Shown here one piece after another: positions 1 through 9,257 of a DNA stretch of 64,000 bases. The DNA is from CBDBND01 sp965262665 (GTDB taxonomy: Bacteria > Pseudomonadota > Alphaproteobacteria > Rhodospirillales > Rhodospirillaceae): the NCBI GenBank assembly GCA_965262665.1, contig OZ253551.1, positions 1 to 64,000 on the forward strand, given 5' to 3'. A program made the translations under genes and the position numbers. Below the pieces are notes generated by a model. The model saw nothing but the letters and a program-made list of their open reading frames with translations. It searched no databases and was not told where the DNA came from. Numbering within the stretch: position 1 is the first letter of the stretch; each line of letters starts with the position of its first letter.

Positions 1-256
1 CGTCTTCGGACTCTCCTTTGGGATATTTCGGCGGCTCCAGTTCCTGCCATGATGCACCGCCATCGCTGGAGCGATGCAGTTTGACGCCGAAGTGACCGAG
101 GTCTAGCGCCGCATAGAGGGCGTTATCGCGGTCATCGACCAGCAGATTTGTGACCGGGTCGCCGAGAAAATGCGTTGCTGCATGAGCCCAGCCAGAATCG
201 GAGCTTTTGTATTCCTGCAGGCCCTTGCGGGTTGCGACAAACAATCGGTGCACCAT
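1..256 (-). CDS. Asp-box (BNR/sialidase-like) beta-propeller protein, N-terminal part
   Basis: The reading frame starts at ATG 256 and runs off the left edge after 85 codons, so only the N-terminus is visible. It begins MVHRLFVATRKGL and contains SSDGGASW, a canonical Asp-box turn (S-x-D-x-G-x-S/T-W) of BNR or exo-sialidase-type beta-propellers. Such propellers include glycosidases but also many non-enzymatic proteins, so no activity is claimed. No signal peptide is seen at this start. It lies 26 bp downstream of a MoaD/ThiS-like gene on the same strand, which suggests one transcript. Confidence is good for the fold and low for any substrate. Confidence 0.7.
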   Translation of the reverse strand, partial: MVHRLFVATRKGLQEYKSSDSGWAHAATHFLGDPVTNLLVDDRDNALYAALDLGHFGVKLHRSSDGGASWQELEPPKYPKGESED

Positions 257-282
257 TTCAGGTCCTTTCAGTGCAGGGCATG

Positions 283-552
283 CTAACCGCCGGATAAAGC
301 CTGCACCACGTGAATTTCTGTCGAGTCTCCAACAGGCGTAGACAAAACATTGCTTCCGCGAGCCAACTCGCCATCAATAAAAATGGCCACATGTTTGCGA
401 ATACGGTCCTGGTCATCGAGAACATACCCTTTGAGGCGCGGGTGCACGTCGAACACCTGTTCTGAGGCCTCGAGCACCCGCGCACCACCGACCGTTATGG
501 GCTCGGGAGGGGCTATCCCATTCAAGTGAGCAGTGAAGTGAACTTTCGGCAT
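283..552 (-). CDS. MoaD/ThiS-like ubiquitin-fold protein
   Basis: An 89-residue protein starting MPKVHFTAHLNG. The open frame extends upstream, but the compact MoaD/ThiS domain begins at this ATG. The protein ends in Ser-Gly-Gly, the exposed C-terminal Gly-Gly that MoaD, ThiS and relatives need for adenylation and thiocarboxylate formation by an E1-like enzyme. The beta-grasp region includes a DVHPRLKGYVLD stretch and a late VVQALSGG end. No moaE, moaB or thi gene is in the window, so a role in molybdopterin or thiamine synthesis is not shown; a sulfur-carrier or protein-modifier role is equally possible. It is probably co-transcribed with the Asp-box protein that follows. Confidence 0.75.
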   Translation of the reverse strand: MPKVHFTAHLNGIAPPEPITVGGARVLEASEQVFDVHPRLKGYVLDDQDRIRKHVAIFIDGELARGSNVLSTPVGDSTEIHVVQALSGG

Positions 553-702
553 CTGAGCCCTGAGCTTCTGTTCTGTGCTACGGCAGCAATCGTGCCCGAC
601 GGCCGTCATGCACGCAAGAACGGCGCAGCAGCAAAAACAAAAGCACATCGTAGACCAGGGACCGTTGACGACCTAGGATGCAAACAGAATTCGGACGGGG
701 TT

Positions 703-1821
703 ATGCCAATGGGAAGTCTCGAAGAATATGACCGCCTTAAGGCTGAAGGGCGGCATAGCGAAGCTACTTCTCATCTCCTGGATGCTCTTGAAAGCTTTGA
801 ACCGGATGATCCAGACGGCAGATTGGCCGCCCTCCATCTTTTTCGTTCAGGCTGCATAGAGTCACGGCTTCTCAACTCAATAGAAAAAAGTATCAGCAAC
901 CTTGTTATTGAGACGGCGGAAGAATTGGAGTTGGTTTTGGCTCATGCACAACTGGCTTGGATTAAAGATCAGCGCGACCCCGAAGCGAAACGCGCCCGCG
1001 ACAGTGCCCGTAAAGTGATTGAAAGAGCACCAGATCTGCCCGATGGCTACCGCATTCTAGGTTTGTCTCACCTCAGCAAGCAGGAATACCGCGATGCATA
1101 TGTTACGTTTACGGCTGCACATAGTCTGAGCAACCAAGTGAATTATGAAAATCTCCGCAGTCTTTCAAAATTTCTCATGCAGGGCGTAAGCCCGATAAGT
1201 TTCGAGCTAGAAGACCAGCAATAAAAATTTGACTTAACCACCCATAATGCCGAAGCGATCGAATCAAACGCTTTCCATAGCGTTGGACTACTGACGGAAT
1301 TGGAAGAGTTAGATCACTTGCAATCTTTGACTAACGATAAGTCAATTGATCATATCGTGGAAGTCGGTGTGCTATTGGGCAATCGCACTGCTTTCTTTTT
1401 GAAGTGTTTATCGCCGTCCAAAGTGACCTTGATCGATGCCGACCCTGACAACGCCCCTTTCATAAAAAATACGATTTCATACAACGCGGGAAATGATCCA
1501 CGTCCTGATGTGGAGATGCACAATATTTTTGCTTCCAACCGGTCAGGCAAAACACGTGTTGGCGGAAAGGAAGTAGAAACCGCCACCATCGACGAAATCA
1601 CGCGCGACCGAGTTGATCTCATTAAGATTGATGTAGATGGCGGTGAAGTGGACCTCTTGGAAGGAGCGTCCACTTTGTTTCAAGAATCGCACCCTGTTGT
1701 CATGATTGAAACGGCACCGTCTACGCATGATCGTGTCGTTGCATGGCTTAAAGAGCGTAGCTATACGATGGATCGCGTGTTTAACCGCGGTGGTTACAAT
1801 AATGTGTTTTTCCGCCCCTAA
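703..1821 (+). pseudogene. FkbM-family methyltransferase with helical N-terminal region, interrupted by an in-frame stop
   Basis: The frame from ATG 703 (preceded by GGACGGGG) encodes an alpha-helical, TPR-like region of about 170 residues, reaches TAA at 1222-1224, and continues open in the same frame to 1821. The downstream part holds an FkbM-type Rossmann domain: EVGVLLGNRTAFF (SAM loop), TLIDADPDN (acidic ribose-binding residue) and DLIKIDVDGGEVDLLEG, the FkbM signature. Between the stop and the first possible restart (TTG 1300) there is no ribosome site, and the intervening codons KFDLTTHNAEAI look like genuine coding. A Tyr or similar codon mutated to TAA is the simplest reading. FkbM proteins O-methylate sugars or small molecules; it sits beside a glycosyltransferase-like gene. 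Confidence 0.75.
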
Positions 1822-1860
1822 AGAACGACAAAGGATCACCCATTACTCAATCGAATACAT

Positions 1861-2889
1861 ATGTCTGATTTCAGCGACCAACTTGCCAAAGGTGTATATT
1901 TTGTCTCGCCAGAGGGCATTCTCACGCACAATGCGGGTTGTTTGATAGAAGGCCTCTTAGACCTGGGTGTACCTGTATATACCAACGCAAAAGAATTGAC
2001 TTCGCGGCAAGTCTCAATGCCCCTTAAAGGTCGTGACCTTACAGACTTTCACGCTGATCTGCAGACAGGTTATGCGACGTACATTGTCGATATTACGCTT
2101 TCCAACTCATACGTTCCCCTGGACGGAATTGAAGATAGTCGGGTGTCTTATTTAAACACCAGCGATACAAGTGTGTTTTGCCGCGTCCCAGATTCTTTTC
2201 TACTTTTTTTAACTCATGAAAATCGTTTCGCTGACAAGGGTGGCCGTCGGCAACCGATCACTTTCGGACCGTCCAACTGGCTCATTGCTCAAACAGAGAC
2301 TCTTGTAGACTATTCTGGTCGCGAGGATCGTATTTTGCGAAATTTTAGACCCACGTTGAGCCAAGGGGTCCGAGCGCTTCTGGATCTTTCATTCGAACCC
2401 CTACTAGCCAAGCAAGCGTCAATCGATAGCACCCTCTACACACCAGGAGATTATTTGGCCGCACTTAAGACGTCTTCGGCCTGCCTTGCCTATGGTGGAG
2501 ATTTTTATGCTCCGATAATGCACAGCGATTGGTTTGCGAAGCATCAGAACGACGTATTCGATCAACATACTTTTAAGCGCATTGATAGGGATGCTCTTGT
2601 GCTGCGGTGGGACAGCTGGCGGTTCTGGGAGGCTTTGGTATCAGGTTGCATCGCTATTCACTTGGACTTTGAAAAGTACGGCTTTGATCTGCCAGTCTTA
2701 CCTGAAGCCTGGATTCACTACGCACCGATTGATTTGGATAATATTGAACAGTTTGTTGAAGAATTGTTTGACCGCAAATCTGAGTGGTCGTCAATTTCAG
2801 ACCTTGGGCGCAAGTGGGCGATTGAAAACTACGCACCCAAACCGGCGGCAGAGCGCGTCTTTACGACCATTCTCAATCACACAGGCTAG
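1861..2889 (+). CDS. Glycosyltransferase-like protein (GT-B / exostosin-type C-terminus)
   Basis: 342 residues with no signal peptide or membrane segment. The C-terminal third has a glycosyltransferase-style acceptor/sugar-nucleotide region: a Trp-rich LRWDSWRFWEALVSGC stretch followed by a beta strand and 'PEAWIHY'. This resembles the E-x7-E-like area of GT-B and exostosin-type enzymes, where a small residue, Gly-Cys and a hydrophobic strand follow the catalytic helix. The N-terminal half is not recognised. It lies 40 bp after the broken FkbM methyltransferase and before an NSS transporter, so a polysaccharide or surface-glycan role is plausible but inferred. Confidence 0.5.
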   Translation: MSDFSDQLAKGVYFVSPEGILTHNAGCLIEGLLDLGVPVYTNAKELTSRQVSMPLKGRDLTDFHADLQTGYATYIVDITLSNSYVPLDGIEDSRVSYLNTSDTSVFCRVPDSFLLFLTHENRFADKGGRRQPITFGPSNWLIAQTETLVDYSGREDRILRNFRPTLSQGVRALLDLSFEPLLAKQASIDSTLYTPGDYLAALKTSSACLAYGGDFYAPIMHSDWFAKHQNDVFDQHTFKRIDRDALVLRWDSWRFWEALVSGCIAIHLDFEKYGFDLPVLPEAWIHYAPIDLDNIEQFVEELFDRKSEWSSISDLGRKWAIENYAPKPAAERVFTTILNHTG

Positions 2890-2951
2890 CCCTTCCGGCC
2901 ATGTACACTAGTCTGTAGCATCTGACGAGAACGAGAGGGGAGTGTGGCATC

Positions 2952-4313
2952 ATGGCGTTCAAACACGAATCATGGTCTTCAAGCACGACGTTCATGCTGG
3001 CCGCCGTCGGCGCCGCCGTTGGACTCGGCAACATATGGCGCTTCCCCTATATGGCGGGCTCGAATGGCGGGGGTGCCTTCGTTCTGATTTATTTGGCCGC
3101 CGTGGCTGTTATTGCCATTCCGGCGCTCATTGCGGAGACCATGATTGGCCGCCATGGCCACATGAGCGCACCGGTTTCCATGACCAAAGCGGCGGAAGAA
3201 GTCGGAGCGTCTCACAATTGGGCCGTTGTCGGCTGGCTCGGTGTTGCGGCCGCTTTCTTGATTCTGTCTTTCTACAGCGTCATCGGTGGTTGGGTCTTAG
3301 CTTACGTACCCAAAGCCATCTCCGGAACCTTCACCGGTATGACTCCAGACGCGGTCGGTGCCGATTTCAATGCTCTCTTAGGTGACGCAGCGACGGTGGT
3401 GTTTTGGCATACGGTTTTCATTGCCGTCACAGTGGGCGTTGTCATGCATGGAATCAAATCAGGCATCGAACGCGCTGTTGGCATCATGATGCCGTCGCTC
3501 TTTTTGATGCTCCTCCTGATCGTCGGTTATGCCATTGCAGCCGGTGACATAACGGCAGGTTTGACATTTCTCTTTGCCCCCGATTTTTCTGCGATCACCG
3601 CGGAAGTGATCCTTGCCGCCATCGGCCAGGCCTTTTTTTCCATCGGCGTCGGCATCGGCATCATGTTTACCTACGGCGCCTATCTGCCGTACAACATTCC
3701 CCTGCCCCGCGCCTGCGTCATGATCGCCGGGGCTGACACCTTGGTGGCCATCCTTGCCGGCATTGCCATCTTCCCGATCGTGTTCGCTAACGGACTGGAT
3801 GAAGCGGTAGGACCGGGCTTGGTGTTTGTCACGCTGCCACTTGCCTTTGGCCAAATGACCGGGGGCGCCATCATCGGTACGTTGTTCTTTGTGTTGCTTG
3901 CCTTTGCTGCGCTTACATCCGCCATTTCCCTGTTAGAAGTGCCTGTGTCCTGGCTTGAAGAACGGTCTGGCTGGACACGGCGCAGTGCCACGTTGACCAT
4001 CGGTGGCGCGATCTGGTTGGTGGGTCTGGCATCCGCGCTATCGACAAATGTTTGGGCCGATGTCCGGCTGCTTGGCATGAGCGATAAGTTTAAAGATACT
4101 GGTATCTTGGATCTTGTCGATTACATCACCGGTCAGGTGCTCTTACCATTGGGAGGTATGCTCATCGCCTTGTTTGCCGGCTGGTGGATGAAATCCAATG
4201 TGCTGACGGAAGAACTGGGCATGAGCGAAACTGCGTTCAAAATTTGGCGCGTCCTAGTCCGCTTCGTCTGCCCGCTCGGCATTAGTTGGGTACTGGCATC
4301 GGCCTGGTTCTAA
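2952..4313 (+). CDS. NSS-family sodium-dependent amino-acid symporter (LeuT fold)
   Basis: 453 residues, the usual size for bacterial neurotransmitter:sodium symporters. TM1 carries the family hallmark AAVGAAVGLGNIWRFPY, whose unwound Gly-Leu-Gly-Asn segment forms the Na+ and substrate sites, followed by GSNGGGAFVLIY. About twelve hydrophobic segments follow. TM6 has the expected FFSIGVGIGIMFTYGAY motif. It acts in the inner membrane, importing an amino acid or related solute with Na+. The ATG at 2952 follows a GAGAGGGGAG purine stretch 11-22 bases upstream. It is convergent with the sulfotransferase pseudogene, with a gap of only 4 bp. The substrate cannot be deduced. Confidence 0.88.
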   Translation: MAFKHESWSSSTTFMLAAVGAAVGLGNIWRFPYMAGSNGGGAFVLIYLAAVAVIAIPALIAETMIGRHGHMSAPVSMTKAAEEVGASHNWAVVGWLGVAAAFLILSFYSVIGGWVLAYVPKAISGTFTGMTPDAVGADFNALLGDAATVVFWHTVFIAVTVGVVMHGIKSGIERAVGIMMPSLFLMLLLIVGYAIAAGDITAGLTFLFAPDFSAITAEVILAAIGQAFFSIGVGIGIMFTYGAYLPYNIPLPRACVMIAGADTLVAILAGIAIFPIVFANGLDEAVGPGLVFVTLPLAFGQMTGGAIIGTLFFVLLAFAALTSAISLLEVPVSWLEERSGWTRRSATLTIGGAIWLVGLASALSTNVWADVRLLGMSDKFKDTGILDLVDYITGQVLLPLGGMLIALFAGWWMKSNVLTEELGMSETAFKIWRVLVRFVCPLGISWVLASAWF

Positions 4314-4317
4314 CCCC

Positions 4318-5678
4318 TCAGGACAGGCCTTTGAACTTCTCCGTCCATAACGATAGATGCTTGGCGTAGGGCTTCCACGCTCCCATGGATGAGGTATACA
4401 TCGGCTTGCGCACCTGAAATTCACTGGCGGTTCCAACTGGGCGCTGAGTTTTGTGAAACTCCATACAGGCGTCTTCAAATTCTAGCCCACACGTTGCCAG
4501 CAATTTTTCTGTTTCGCGTTTTGGATGTGCAGCCAGATCTTCATAGTGGATATCGTGAATTTTGCCCGGAAACATTTCGTGCCAGTGATCCATAAGCATC
4601 CGGTATTTGAGAAAGTGGCGAGCGATGTCTTCTAGGCGAAAAGAGTAAGTATGGCCGGATTTAAGGGGGGTTTGAAAATGGACCAGCATGTGTCCATCGG
4701 GTCACGCCGCAAGTGAATAATCGTTGCACCGGGGAGAATAAGTTGAATGACGCCAATTAGGATAAAGTTGTGCGGCATTTTGTCGACAATTCGTGACGAA
4801 TTAGGGCTGTGTGCCTTTAACGCTTGTAAGTAATGACGTGCCGCTTCATCGAAGTCAGAAGTGCGACACTGTGAAATCGCCTTCATCAGCGGCGCACCGA
4901 TCGCGTTGGAAATTTTAGTTTTAATTGTAGATGGCAAAATATTCAGCTCCCTCGCTCCGAATACCTGACTGTGACTCGCTAGTATCTGTTCAACCAAACT
5001 GGTTCCGGATCGTAGCATTCCCACAACGAAAACTGGGAGACGGTCGTCGATATTGGATGGACTTAAATTTGCTAAGAGGTCGCTTGAAAAGACTTGGCGC
5101 ATTGCCATCATTATCGTGACATTCGAATCCGTCTTGTCCTGAAGTGCGGCGTACCTGTAAGCGTTGGCTTGTTTCCAGTAGTCGAATGCTCGGTCTTCTG
5201 AACCAGGACTATCGTGCGCAACACCAAGTGCAAAACAGATGCTGCTCTTTATTCCATTGTCTAGATCTTCTCGTTCCAGCGATTTCTTCAATATTGTGAT
5301 ATGGAACTCCGTTAGGACTTCACCCTTCGCCCGACTCAACGCTAGAAATCCGGGCACAAGTTGTGGATCCTTATTGATAGCCTGCTCTAAGAGCGCGACA
5401 CCGCGCGTTACATTGCCTTGAGAAATCAAAAGATTCCTGAGAACAAATAGGATGGGTGGCGCATTAGGCTTCCGAAGACCATATGTTTCAAGACATTCGA
5501 TGGCGACATCGTCACACCCCAGATCACGATAGAGAATGCCCAACTCAGCTAGGATTCCGAGGGCTTCCGGTGCCAGCGCACGTGCCTTTTCGAGCAACGC
5601 AACGGCCTGTTCTGCTTCGCCTTGTATTTTTAGGGACTGAGCCTGTGTGAATAGGGCTCGTGCGCGATCATCTGCCAT
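4318..5678 (-). pseudogene. TPR-sulfotransferase, single-base frameshift
   Basis: From ATG 5678 the protein has about 190 residues of TPR-like helices. A sulfotransferase domain follows with the PAPS 5'-phosphosulfate loop (VGMLRSGTSLVEQIL) and a conserved IVDKMPHNF. The frame then changes at a short homopolymer near 4665-4673. Frame one reads CWSIFKPPL and ends at 4632; the second frame reads FQTPLKSGHTYSF and continues a normal sulfotransferase C-terminus to 4318. Restoring one A (AAA to AAAA, coding strand) gives a continuous CWSIFKTPLKSGH. Such proteins transfer sulfate from PAPS to carbohydrates or proteins. The shift is either a real inactivating mutation or a sequencing indel. Confidence 0.8.
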
Positions 5679-5744
5679 AGGAATTCGTTTTTAACGGACT
5701 TCAATTGTATTCGGTCTATCTCATTTGATGGTGACGTCAACCAA

Positions 5745-7490
5745 TCAATCTAAACCGTATTGGGCTTTTTGCCCGGCCAGAAGATCGCTGAAGGCTATGG
5801 TTTGAATGGCAGGTTCCTTCTTGCGGACCAGGCCGGCCATACCGTCAACAATGACATTGACCACAACGGGACCGTTCAGGAACTCTTTAAACGCTTTTTT
5901 CATGGTCGCGTCCAACTCGGCGGGATTTTCCACTTTCAAACCGAGCGCACCGTAAGCTTCGCCGATGAGCTGGTAGTCGCAATGGCCCAGTTCGCAGTTG
6001 ACCACCTCTCCCAATTGGACGATCTGACCATGTTTCTCCGTCCCCCAGGCGCCGTCATTACAAATGACGACAATCAGGGGCAATCCCGCCTGCACTGCCC
6101 CGTTGAGTTCGCTGCAGTAAAATCCAAAGGCACCATCGCCAGTCACCAGCACCACGGGCCGGGGCTTAGCGTTGTGATCGTCCGCCTGTTCTTTTGACGC
6201 AGCTGCCGCACCCACCGCCAGCGGTAGAACGGTGCCCATGCAGCCAATTGGGTAATGATCAAGGAACGCCCGTTCCGAATTGATGCGTAAGAAACCATGC
6301 ATCCAGTTCTGAGTGTCTGCCCCGTCACCGGCATAGATGGCGGTCTTAGGCATCTGAGCTGTGACCGCTCTGGCCAAATCAAAGGGTTGAATTGGTCCGC
6401 CCTTAGGGCTCTTGGTCAATTCAGCAATGCGGTCGAGACGCAGTTTAAGACCTTTCTTAATCCACGACGGTTTTGCCTTTGGCTCGGCTTTCCGTTTGCG
6501 CAACGCTTTATACAACGACTCAATGGCCGCATTGGCGTCTCCGGCGATCGGCACATCAATGTGACGGTTGCGACCGATCTCTTCGGGCTCGATATCGATC
6601 TGAATGAATTTGGCTTTCCTGTCGAATTTCGGAGCCAATCCGTAACCCATGCGTTGGGTCAGGCGCATCCCTACAACGATTACCACATCCGCAGGTGCAG
6701 CTGACATATTGGCCAGCGGCTAAGAGAAACTGAGCTCGTCGTCTTCGGGTACGAGACCGCGCCCAAGGGCATTGGCGAAGATCGGAATGGTGTAGGCTTT
6801 AGTCAGTTTGCGCAGCGCCGGACCTGCATCGGGCAAGGCAGCACCGGAGCCCGCAAGTATGAGAGGCCGTTTTGCTTTCGCAATCAGCAAAGCAGCCAAT
6901 TCGATGACATCGCTGTTGGGAACCGGTGTTGAAAACTCCGTATACGGTGGATTAAGCCCTTCAGCATAATCGACGGTCTGGCTTTGGAACCCGTTAGGAA
7001 CGCCCAGCACCGCCACACCGGGACGGCCTGACAGGGCATGGCGACCTGCAACTTCCACATATTCCTGTAGCCGGTTCACGTCAGCCACCAACTGACAATA
7101 CTTCACATAAGGCGAAACCATCTCGAGCACGTTGGACGGATAACCACCCTGAGCGTCAGCCCGATTGCCGTAGGGCATGGTCAGCAACACCAGCACCGGA
7201 GAACAGGCCCCGTTGGCGGTGAGGATTCCGGTCATGGCATTGGGTAGTCCGTGTTCGGCGTTGATCAATGCCACACCCAATTTGCCGGTAATACGTGCAT
7301 ATCCGTCCGCTTCCCCGACGGTGGCGGATTCATTCCGTCCCGAAATGATGCTGATTTTGTCCGCCGCCATTTCTTTGAGCAACGGACCGTGGGCTGTCCC
7401 AGCAAGACAAAAGGCTGTCGTCATGTCCTATTTTTTAAGCGCGCGGAGAATCAGTTGAGCGCCATTCATGCGGTTGGTTTTGTTCGCCAT
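5745..7490 (-). pseudogene. Thiamine-diphosphate enzyme (acetolactate-synthase-like), two in-frame stops
   Basis: One continuous frame from ATG 7490 to TGA 5745 resembles the intact paralogue immediately upstream (7521-9251), but is broken by TAG at 7428-7430 (after MANKTNRMNGAQ... residue 20) and by TAG at 6720-6722. At the second stop the paralogue reads FSWPLA and this gene reads FS*PLA, a plain TGG to TAG change. The N-terminal pyrimidine-binding part keeps the catalytic Glu context (SGRNESATVGEADGYAR). The C-terminal part keeps the ThDP motif GDGAFGFY...NDGAWG. The family cleaves or joins 2-oxo acids. It is the last gene of the minus-strand operon and apparently a decaying duplicate. Confidence 0.85.
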
Positions 7491-7520
7491 GACGGTCCCT
7501 TTGGTTTTTATTGACGTCGG

Positions 7521-9251
7521 TCAGGCGACGTCAGGTGTGTGATGGGTCTTCAAGCTGGACACTAGATCTTCAAAAGCGATGGTTTGCACTCTTGGGTCCT
7601 GTTTACACACCAGTCCGGCCATGGGATCGGTGAGCACATTGACCACACTGAACCTATCGGCTTGAAATGCGCGCTCGATGGCCGGTTTCACATCGGACGG
7701 ATGCTCGACCTTTTCACCGCGCCCGCCGAACATGTCACCGATTAAATGATAATCCCATTGACCGAGTTCGCAATTGATGGAGCGGCCGACCGCGTTGATC
7801 TGGCCGTGTTTCTCTGTGCCCCAGGCCCCGTCGTTGGAAATGATGCAGACGATTTTTAATCCCGCTAAGGCTGCCGTATTAAACTCAGCGGCGTAAAAAC
7901 CGAAGGCACCGTCACCGGTGACGAGTACAACCGGTCTCGGATCGCCACCGTTCTGATTTGCTATGTCTTTTGCCGCCACCGCGGCACCTATGGCTAAGGG
8001 CGTGCCAATTCCCATGGAGCCCAAGGGATAGTGATCGATGAACCCCCGTTCCGACCGAATGCAGAGATACGCGTGCATCCAGTTTTGTACGTCGGCCCCA
8101 TCACCGACATAGATCGCGTTCTCCGGCATGAGATCTCGCGCGATGCAGTAAGGATGAATGGGCGCTTCGGACTCGCGACCCAGTTCATTCATGCGGCTCA
8201 ATCTGTTCTTCAACGCATCATTGACCCAAATAGCATCGCGCCGCGGCGGGACATTGCGCGCATTCAGGGCGATACGAAGCGCTTCGAGAGACAGGCGCCC
8301 ATCGCCAACAATCGGCACATCGACCACACGGTTACGGCCGATCTCCTCGGCTTCGACATCGATTTGGATAAACTTGGCTTCAGCGGCAAAGCGGGGCGCA
8401 AGCCCGTAACCGATCCGTTCCGTCAAGCGCATGCCGACAACGAGCACCGCGTCGGCTTCCTTGGCGGCCACCTGCGCCAACGGCCAGGAAAACCCAAGGG
8501 TCATATCCTCGGGCACCAGGCCCCGCCCTAAGGCATTGGCAAAGACAGACCAGCGAAAAGTTTCCGAGAGTTCGCACAAGGCCGGGCCTGCCTGCGACCA
8601 AGCCGCACCTGAACCGGCCAAAATCATTGGACGTTCCGCTTCCGCCAGCAAATCAGCCACCGCTTCGATCGCCTCCAGATTCGGTGCTGGACCAAGTGTG
8701 ATCGTCGGTTGTGATGCCGCTACTGCGTCGATGGCCTCACCTTCAAACTGTTGCGGGATACCGAGCACGGCAACGCCCGGCCTTCCCCCTCGTGCGTTAC
8801 GAATGGCGGCGTGGACAAACTCTTCGAGCCGGGCGGCGGTGGGCACAGTCCGCGCCCATTTCACATAGGGTTTGACCATATCGAGCCAATCGTTGGACCA
8901 CTCGTCCGCCGCTTCGCGCTTGAGGTCGGGCAACAGAGAGACCAATACCACGACCGGCGAACACGCCTGCTGCGCGGTCAGAATGCCTGACATAGCATTG
9001 GGCAGACCCTGGTCCGCTTTGATCAGGGCCACACCGAACTGTCCCGAAACACGGGCGTAGCCATCGGCCACGGCGACGGTCGCTGTTTCGTGGCGGCCGG
9101 ACACAATAGCGATCTCACGGTTTTCAAAAGCAAACAGGAGGTGGGTGTGGGCCGTACCTGACAAGCAGGACACGGTACGCACGCCGTAATCTCTCAACGT
9201 GTCGGCGGTAACGTCTCCGCCGGTGACTTGGTTGGTCTGGTCGACCACCAC
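7521..9251 (-). CDS. Thiamine-diphosphate-dependent enzyme (acetolactate-synthase-like family)
   Basis: 576 residues, full length for the family. Order: pyrimidine-binding domain with the catalytic Glu in SGRHETATVAVADGYAR; a central domain with LAGSGAAWSQAG; and a pyrophosphate-binding domain with the ThDP/Mg motif GDGAFGFYAAEF...NDGAWGTEKHG. The protein probably decarboxylates or ligates a 2-oxo acid, cytosolic with ThDP and Mg2+. True acetolactate synthase is unlikely because no small subunit is present and the context is catabolic. It starts 6 bp after the M24 peptidase stop, which indicates translational coupling. The neighbours (alcohol dehydrogenase, M24 hydrolase) suggest a degradation pathway for an unidentified compound. 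Confidence 0.88.
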   Translation of the reverse strand: MVVDQTNQVTGGDVTADTLRDYGVRTVSCLSGTAHTHLLFAFENREIAIVSGRHETATVAVADGYARVSGQFGVALIKADQGLPNAMSGILTAQQACSPVVVLVSLLPDLKREAADEWSNDWLDMVKPYVKWARTVPTAARLEEFVHAAIRNARGGRPGVAVLGIPQQFEGEAIDAVAASQPTITLGPAPNLEAIEAVADLLAEAERPMILAGSGAAWSQAGPALCELSETFRWSVFANALGRGLVPEDMTLGFSWPLAQVAAKEADAVLVVGMRLTERIGYGLAPRFAAEAKFIQIDVEAEEIGRNRVVDVPIVGDGRLSLEALRIALNARNVPPRRDAIWVNDALKNRLSRMNELGRESEAPIHPYCIARDLMPENAIYVGDGADVQNWMHAYLCIRSERGFIDHYPLGSMGIGTPLAIGAAVAAKDIANQNGGDPRPVVLVTGDGAFGFYAAEFNTAALAGLKIVCIISNDGAWGTEKHGQINAVGRSINCELGQWDYHLIGDMFGGRGEKVEHPSDVKPAIERAFQADRFSVVNVLTDPMAGLVCKQDPRVQTIAFEDLVSSLKTHHTPDVA

Positions 9252-9257
9252 CCTCCC

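Noticed and set aside
7521..9251. Assignment as acetolactate synthase (ilvB)
   Set aside because: The ThDP motifs fit the superfamily, but there is no small subunit or ilv context and the operon is catabolic in style.
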